NCBI GenBank assembly: GCA_020439025.1
Contig: JAGQTO010000081.1
Coordinates: 1 to 42,064 of the forward strand
From: Mycobacterium sp.
GTDB taxonomy: Bacteria; Actinomycetota; Actinomycetes; Mycobacteriales; Mycobacteriaceae
Reading direction: 5' to 3'
DNA: 42,064 nt
Below, piece after piece: positions 37,224 to 42,064 of this stretch (position 1 is its first letter; the number at the start of each line of letters is the position of its first letter). The notes beneath the pieces were generated by a model. It was not told the origin of the DNA, ran no database searches, and saw nothing but the letters and a program-made list of their open reading frames with translations. The position numbers and the translations under genes were made by a program.

Positions 37224-40200
37224 TCAGGAGGCCGCCGCGCGAACCCCTATCTCGGAGACGTCCGTGCGGCTCTCGCCGCCGGTCTGGCCCAACGTCGAAA
37301 TCCACACCAGCAGATAGGAGGTCGGCGCCGCCTTCGGTACGTCGATCGTGTTCGTACCGGGTTTGAGCAGGGTGGGCCCGGTGAGCAGTGTGGTGTCCGC
37401 CAGGCTGTCCGGGTCGGATGACTCCGCCGAGCGGATCTGCACCTGCGTTCCGGTGCTCGACACGCCCACCGTGACGCTGCCTATTTCGGTCGGCTCGGGC
37501 AGTTGGAGCATCAGCCCCACACCGTTTTTGAAGTTCGGGAACGGCACCGAATCGGTGTAGGTGTCGGTCGGCCACACCGTCGCCGGATCCCCGTCGATCG
37601 CCAAGCCTGCGAGATCCGGCGCATCGGCCCCGCCCTCCGGTGAGAACACCGTTGCCGCAACGGGTTTGACGACGCCTCCGGCGGCCTGGTCGCCCGCCGA
37701 CGTGGTGGGGGAGTTGAGTCCCAACTGGTCGCCCTTGAGCTTGCCGCCGTCGTCGTTGAGGATCCCGCCGAGGAACGAGGCCAGCGCGATGAGGGCGACG
37801 ACGAGAATGACGGCCGCCACGCCGCCGCCGATCATCAGGTTGCGTCGCCGCTGTGCCTCTGCGCCCGGATCCTTGGATCGGGCGGCCGACCGCCCGGGTG
37901 GGGGGGCGACTTGGGCGACCGGTTCGATCAAATCGGTGCGGTCAGCGGCGGCGGTCGCCTGCTGCAGCAGGTGCAGCAACGTGGGGGCCGTGCTGATACC
38001 GCCGCCCGGTTCGACCGCGCGGACCGCCGCCGCGGAGATCTGGAACGGGATCTCAGCGTTGATGGCGCGGGGTTCGACCGGGGCGCCGGACGGATCGGTC
38101 TCGGCGGGCCGCAAACCACTCGGGGTACCGCTCTCCGGCAGCGGCCAACGGTCGACCAACAATGCATAGAGAGCAGCCCCGATGCCCCGGACATCGCCGG
38201 AGGGGGTGGCGTCGGCCAGCGTGGCCGGGAAGGCGAGGGCCACATCGCCACCCATGCTGACTCGGATCCGGCTCGGGTGGTCGATCGAAAGCGACACACC
38301 GGCACGATGGGCCTCATCGGCGGCCGCGGCCAGAGACTGAATCGCCCGGGCGCCACCGAGGGCCGAGGGCGATGTGGCGGCCACCTCTTTCAGCGATCCG
38401 CCGCGGATCCACTCGGCGACGATCAGGCCGCTGCCGTTGCTGATCGTCGTCGCATCGAGTACCCGGGCCACACCGGGCCGGTCAACCTGGCTCAGCCGCT
38501 GGGTCCGGGCCAGGATCTCCTCGACCTCCTCATCGGGCATCACCCGGTCAGGGTCGATGAAGGTCAGAGCCACCTGGCGATCCAGCGATGTGTCCAGCGC
38601 CTGCCAGAACTGCAGACCCTCGGGTCCGCCGTGCGGAATCAGCAGCCGGTAGCGGCCGCTGGCGACGGTGGCACCGGCCCCGAGCGTTAGGCCATCTCGA
38701 CCGGAGTGCCGAGCGCTCCGGCTGCGTGCGGGAGCCGCTGGCGCGCCGGGAACGTCGGGCTGAAAGTCGTCGGCAAAGTGGCGCGGCGGCTGGTTTGTCG
38801 CATCGTCGGGGGAGCCGGCGGACCGGATGCCCGGGGGTTGATCGCTCAGTTCCGGTCCTTTCCGCGTCACAGTCCCGGCAGCATGCGCCGGTTTGCTGGG
38901 TTCAGGGTACGTGACATGAGGTGCCTCGTGTGGCAGTTGTGAGTCCGGTGGCGTCGCCGGCCGGGGTTTGCGCACCAGCCGTCGGTGGACCGCAGACCAG
39001 CCGGCCACCGCGTCGGGTACCCGGGCAGCCAGCATCATCGCCACCAGGATCGGAAGCATCACCGCCGTCAGGATGAGCAGGCGAAGCAGGGAACCCGCTC
39101 CGCCGCCGCGCACCGTCAGCACCTCCTGCAGCCCGAGCCCATGGTCGAACGCTGCCGCGACGAGGGCCGCCACGATCGCCGCGGCCGAGGTGACCACGAC
39201 GGTGCGGACCACCGCGGCGTCGATGAGCCGGCCACCCGGCGGGCGCAGTGACCGGCGCAGCAGCAGGTGACCCAGGATCGCCCCGGCGAGGAAACCGATC
39301 CCGTTGGCCGTGCCCAGGTACCCGGCAACCAGGTCGGGGTCGTCGGTGACATGTGGAGCCAGCAGCGACATCACGATCTTCACCGCCGTGATCACGACGA
39401 TGATCAGAATCGGGGTCCACGGCTCGTCGCGCGCGTAGAACACCCGCAGCTGCAACAGCACCAAAGCGTAGGGAATGAGCGTGAACGCCGAAAGCGCGAT
39501 CGCCATGCCGAGGTAGTTGGCGTCGACTTCGCCGAACTTGCCGTAGGCGAACAGCGCGCTGCCGATCGCCGGACCGCCGACCGTCATGAACGCGACCACC
39601 GGGATCAGGGTGACCAGGGTCAGCCGGGTCGCCAAGGAGAGATCGGCGAGGACGGCCGGGTTGTCGCCGGCGGCGGCATTGCGGCTCAGCCGGGGCATCA
39701 CCACCGTCAGGATCGTCACGCCGATCATCCCGAACGGAAGTTGCAGCACCAGCCAGGTGTAGTTGTAGATCGCCGGCCCGGAAGCCGCCGAAGTACTGGC
39801 GATCTGATTGCCGACCACCAGACCTACCTGGCTGATCAGCACGTAGAGGACCATTGCCGCAGCCATCGTCCCGAACCGCTTGAGCCGGTCGTCGATACCC
39901 CACAACGGCCGCAGGCTGATCCGCTCGGACCGGATCGCGATGAAAAGCACCGCGGCCTGGGCGACCACGCCGAGGGTGGTTCCGATGCCGAGCACCAGCA
40001 ATTTGGCGTTGCCCATCCGCACCGGGTCCACCGACAACTCGCCGGGCACGATCAGGTATAGCCCCAGGGTCGCGATGGCCACGACATTGTTGACCACTGG
40101 CGCCCAGGCCGGCGGCCCGAAGATGTTCCGGTTGGTCAGGATCGCCATGAACACCGATGTCAAGCCGTAGAAAATCACCTGTGGCAGAAGCAGATACGCG

Positions 40201-40631
40201 AACGCCGTGGTCAACGGCTGGTTGACCTTCGGGTCGGCGCCGAGCATGAGCCGCACCAGCACCGGCGCAGCGGCGACCGACAGCACGGTCGCGACCAGCA
40301 GCAGCGTGGTGGCAAGGGTGACCAGCCGGCGCACGAACGCTTCGCCGCCGTCGCTGTCGTCGCGCTCGGCGCGGGCCAGTACCGGAACGAAGATCGCGGT
40401 GAAGGTGGCCTCAAGAACCAGCGCGGCGATCAGGTTGGGTAGCTGGTTGGCCACCGAGAAGGCACTGGAGAGCGCCGCTCCCAGGATGGCGGCCAGCAAC
40501 ACGATCCGGGCGAATCCGGTGATCCGGCTGACCAGAGTGGCCAGCGCCATCCCCCAGGACCGCGACACCACGGCGGCGTCGGTCAGTTCCTCGCGTGCCG
40601 GGCGGGCCTGCGGCTGCGGCGCCGAGGTCAT
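37224..40631 (-). CDS. murJ: MurJ lipid II flippase fused to pseudokinase and outer domain
   Basis: A 1135-residue fusion (MviN, Rv3910 type). Residues about 20-545 form the polytopic MurJ flippase, with SRITGFARIVLLAAILG and a run of about 14 helices. A disordered linker follows (about 550-655). The pseudokinase domain (about 660-905) starts VASGRYRLLIPHGGPEGLQFWQALD; it lacks the catalytic HRD and DFG motifs and has SLSIDHPSRIRV instead. A membrane helix (about 928-952) leads to an external beta-sandwich domain (IDGDPATVWPTDTY, LQLPEPTEIGSVTVGV). PknB phosphorylates the pseudokinase and FhaA then binds it. The ATG overlaps the stop of the upstream DUF6049 gene. Confidence 0.96.
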   Translation of the reverse strand: MTSAPQPQARPAREELTDAAVVSRSWGMALATLVSRITGFARIVLLAAILGAALSSAFSVANQLPNLIAALVLEATFTAIFVPVLARAERDDSDGGEAFVRRLVTLATTLLLVATVLSVAAAPVLVRLMLGADPKVNQPLTTAFAYLLLPQVIFYGLTSVFMAILTNRNIFGPPAWAPVVNNVVAIATLGLYLIVPGELSVDPVRMGNAKLLVLGIGTTLGVVAQAAVLFIAIRSERISLRPLWGIDDRLKRFGTMAAAMVLYVLISQVGLVVGNQIASTSAASGPAIYNYTWLVLQLPFGMIGVTILTVVMPRLSRNAAAGDNPAVLADLSLATRLTLVTLIPVVAFMTVGGPAIGSALFAYGKFGEVDANYLGMAIALSAFTLIPYALVLLQLRVFYARDEPWTPILIIVVITAVKIVMSLLAPHVTDDPDLVAGYLGTANGIGFLAGAILGHLLLRRSLRPPGGRLIDAAVVRTVVVTSAAAIVAALVAAAFDHGLGLQEVLTVRGGGAGSLLRLLILTAVMLPILVAMMLAARVPDAVAGWSAVHRRLVRKPRPATPPDSQLPHEAPHVTYPEPSKPAHAAGTVTRKGPELSDQPPGIRSAGSPDDATNQPPRHFADDFQPDVPGAPAAPARSRSARHSGRDGLTLGAGATVASGRYRLLIPHGGPEGLQFWQALDTSLDRQVALTFIDPDRVMPDEEVEEILARTQRLSQVDRPGVARVLDATTISNGSGLIVAEWIRGGSLKEVAATSPSALGGARAIQSLAAAADEAHRAGVSLSIDHPSRIRVSMGGDVALAFPATLADATPSGDVRGIGAALYALLVDRWPLPESGTPSGLRPAETDPSGAPVEPRAINAEIPFQISAAAVRAVEPGGGISTAPTLLHLLQQATAAADRTDLIEPVAQVAPPPGRSAARSKDPGAEAQRRRNLMIGGGVAAVILVVALIALASFLGGILNDDGGKLKGDQLGLNSPTTSAGDQAAGGVVKPVAATVFSPEGGADAPDLAGLAIDGDPATVWPTDTYTDSVPFPNFKNGVGLMLQLPEPTEIGSVTVGVSSTGTQVQIRSAESSDPDSLADTTLLTGPTLLKPGTNTIDVPKAAPTSYLLVWISTLGQTGGESRTDVSEIGVRAAAS

Positions 40632-42064
40632 CGGTCCTCCCAGGCGGGGTCACGGGGGCGGTCGAAGTCGGCCCGGTCGGGCTGACCGCGGAACCGGTGG
40701 TAGAGGCGGCGTCCGACGAGAAGCGCGAGCACCACTCCGCCGCCCAGAGTGATGGTGAAGAGCAGCTTGCCGTACGCGTTGGAATGCACCGACAGCCGCA
40801 CCGGTTCACCGAGTTGGAGTCCCTCGGGCGTTCGCAGCGTGACGTCCACGGCGACGCGCTGGGTGACGTGGACCTCGACCGGTACCCGCAGCGGAAGGTA
40901 GCCGGGGGGCAGCTCCTGCTCGCCGATGTCGGTGACGTTCATGGCCGGCGGTGCATCGACCTGCAGCCTCACCCGGATCGGTACGGCCAGGTCGTTTCGC
41001 AGGGCCAGTGGCAGTGCGCTGCGCTCGGTGGCCAGTGTGTAGGAGCCGCCGGGATTGACGATGGTCACCGACCTGAAGAGGTCCTCCACCGTCGCGGAGA
41101 CGACGGCCACCCGCTGGCGGGCGATGTCGTTGCGGGTCGCCGGCGGCTCGGTTTGGCTCAAGGCCCGCAGCATGTCCTCCCGGAGCGGAGCGGTGTACTG
41201 CGCTCCGGTCAGCCCGGTGCGGGGGTCGGTGGTCAGTGCGGCGCCCAGGCCCGAGAGCCGCGCGACGGTGGCCCGGATGGCTTCCACAACGTCGTCGTCG
41301 AAGCGGCCGCGCGGGTCGGTGGGCAGGCTGGGCCCCGATGATTCGGGCGGTGCGGCCGCCACCGACTCGGCGATCAGCGCGGGCAGCGGCCGCGGTGTGG
41401 TCAGACCGGCGCGCGTCAGGGTCGCCAGCACGGTCAGGATCGCTCGGGCGTCATCGGGCTGCGGGCTCCACTTCAGCGGCGGCAGCAGGATCTGGGTGCG
41501 TGGCTCGGTGGCGGGTTGAAGGGCCCGCCATACGATGGCGGAGGTCGCATCCTGGCGCCGGGCAACCGGTGAGTCGTGGCTGACGGGCACGCTGAGCGCA
41601 TCGTCGAGGTAACCGGGTGTGCCGGGGTCGTTGCCCACCCCGGCCAGCGCGGCGCCGACGGCCGGATCGAACGGGGCCATCACCACCATCGGTGAGACTC
41701 GTTGCACCGCCAGGTCGGCCGTCACCGGGGCACCGGAGGTCTGCGCCGCGCCGATCGCCACGGTGGGGGGCTGGGTATCGAGTAGTTCGGCCGCTGCGGC
41801 GGTCAGCGGGCCGTCGCCGAGGATGGTCGCTCCGCGGATGGATTCGATACCGAGGATTCGGTCGACGATGTCGGGGGGGCTGATGGTGGCGGTCGAACTC
41901 AGGGTGGGGTCGCCGACGCGATGCAGGGCGCCGAGGTCGGCCTGGGCGTAGGGCGTGGCGACCACGCACATGCGCCGCGCCAGGGCGCGCAGCCGGTCCA
42001 GCCAGGCGACGGCGGCGCCCTGGCCGGTGCCGGGGTGGGCCGCTGTGCCCAGTCCGTCAGGCGC
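40628..42064 (-). CDS. DUF6049 envelope protein (Rv3909-like), 5' part outside the window
   Basis: The C-terminal 478 residues of a gene entering from the right edge; the frame is open to the last base, so the ATG at 41971 is internal. M. tuberculosis Rv3909 has about 800 residues. The visible part is extracytoplasmic, with a beta-rich end (ATERSALPLALRNDLAVPIRVRLQVDAPP; LPPGYLPLRVPVEVHVTQRVAVDVTLRTPEGL). One membrane helix near the C-terminus (LLFTITLGGGVVLALLVGRRLYH) is followed by a short basic-acidic cytosolic tail. No activity is established. Its stop overlaps the murJ start (ATGA), and the pairing with murJ is conserved, which suggests a role in envelope assembly. Confidence 0.9.
   Translation of the reverse strand, partial: APDGLGTAAHPGTGQGAAVAWLDRLRALARRMCVVATPYAQADLGALHRVGDPTLSSTATISPPDIVDRILGIESIRGATILGDGPLTAAAAELLDTQPPTVAIGAAQTSGAPVTADLAVQRVSPMVVMAPFDPAVGAALAGVGNDPGTPGYLDDALSVPVSHDSPVARRQDATSAIVWRALQPATEPRTQILLPPLKWSPQPDDARAILTVLATLTRAGLTTPRPLPALIAESVAAAPPESSGPSLPTDPRGRFDDDVVEAIRATVARLSGLGAALTTDPRTGLTGAQYTAPLREDMLRALSQTEPPATRNDIARQRVAVVSATVEDLFRSVTIVNPGGSYTLATERSALPLALRNDLAVPIRVRLQVDAPPAMNVTDIGEQELPPGYLPLRVPVEVHVTQRVAVDVTLRTPEGLQLGEPVRLSVHSNAYGKLLFTITLGGGVVLALLVGRRLYHRFRGQPDRADFDRPRDPAWEDR

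Overview
The window is GC-rich and carries the chromosomal replication-origin region of a mycobacterium (Mycobacteriaceae). The evidence is gene content, gene order and protein sequence: dnaA with a TTG start, an FHA/PstP/RodA/PbpA/PknA/PknB operon, CrgA, CwlM, SigM and a MurJ-pseudokinase fusion all match the Mycobacterium tuberculosis families I know. A short 6-phosphogluconate dehydrogenase gene between dnaN and recF is, from memory, typical of rapid growers such as M. smegmatis, so a Mycolicibacterium-like organism is the best guess. The strand given is reversed relative to the usual M. tuberculosis numbering.

Left part (1-10.7 kb): the 5' end of a lipoprotein-type sulfatase gene, tRNA-Leu(CAG), fhaA, and then the tightly coupled operon fhaB-pstP-rodA-pbpA-pknA-pknB for cell-wall elongation and Ser/Thr phospho-signalling. 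Next (10.7-14.8 kb) come trpG and a DUF881 gene, crgA and a PH-domain gene, ppiA, tRNA-Ala, tRNA-Ile and a DUF3566 membrane protein. A 49-codon membrane ORF sits between the two tRNAs. The cwsA gene I would expect beside ppiA is absent.

Centre (14.8-27.5 kb): gyrA and gyrB, then an unexpected two-gene insertion (a DUF6670-like protein and a rhodanese lipoprotein with a CsoR/CstR-like operator). It is followed by the DUF721 gene, recF, gnd, dnaN, the dnaN-dnaA intergenic region (oriC, 25117-25589) and dnaA.

Right part (27.5-42 kb): rpmH-rnpA-yidD-yidC-jag-rsmG-parA-parB with two perfect parS sites, and a GNAT-like gene. On the opposite strand lie cwlM, trxA, trxB, a drastically shortened anti-sigma gene, sigM, murJ with its pseudokinase, and the 3' part of a DUF6049 gene running off the right edge.

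Several genes belong to one circuit in known mycobacterial biology. PknB phosphorylates CwlM (a MurA activator) and the MurJ pseudokinase (which FhaA binds), PstP reverses the phosphorylation, and RodA/PbpA build the wall. Points most worth a second look are the gyrB-flanking insertion and its operator, the small ORF between the tRNAs, the apparent ATA start of fhaB, the 12-codon bridging ORF between pbpA and pknA, the missing anti-SigM domain, and a DnaA box outside oriC next to an 18-bp palindrome. Statements about relatives come from memory, not from a search.
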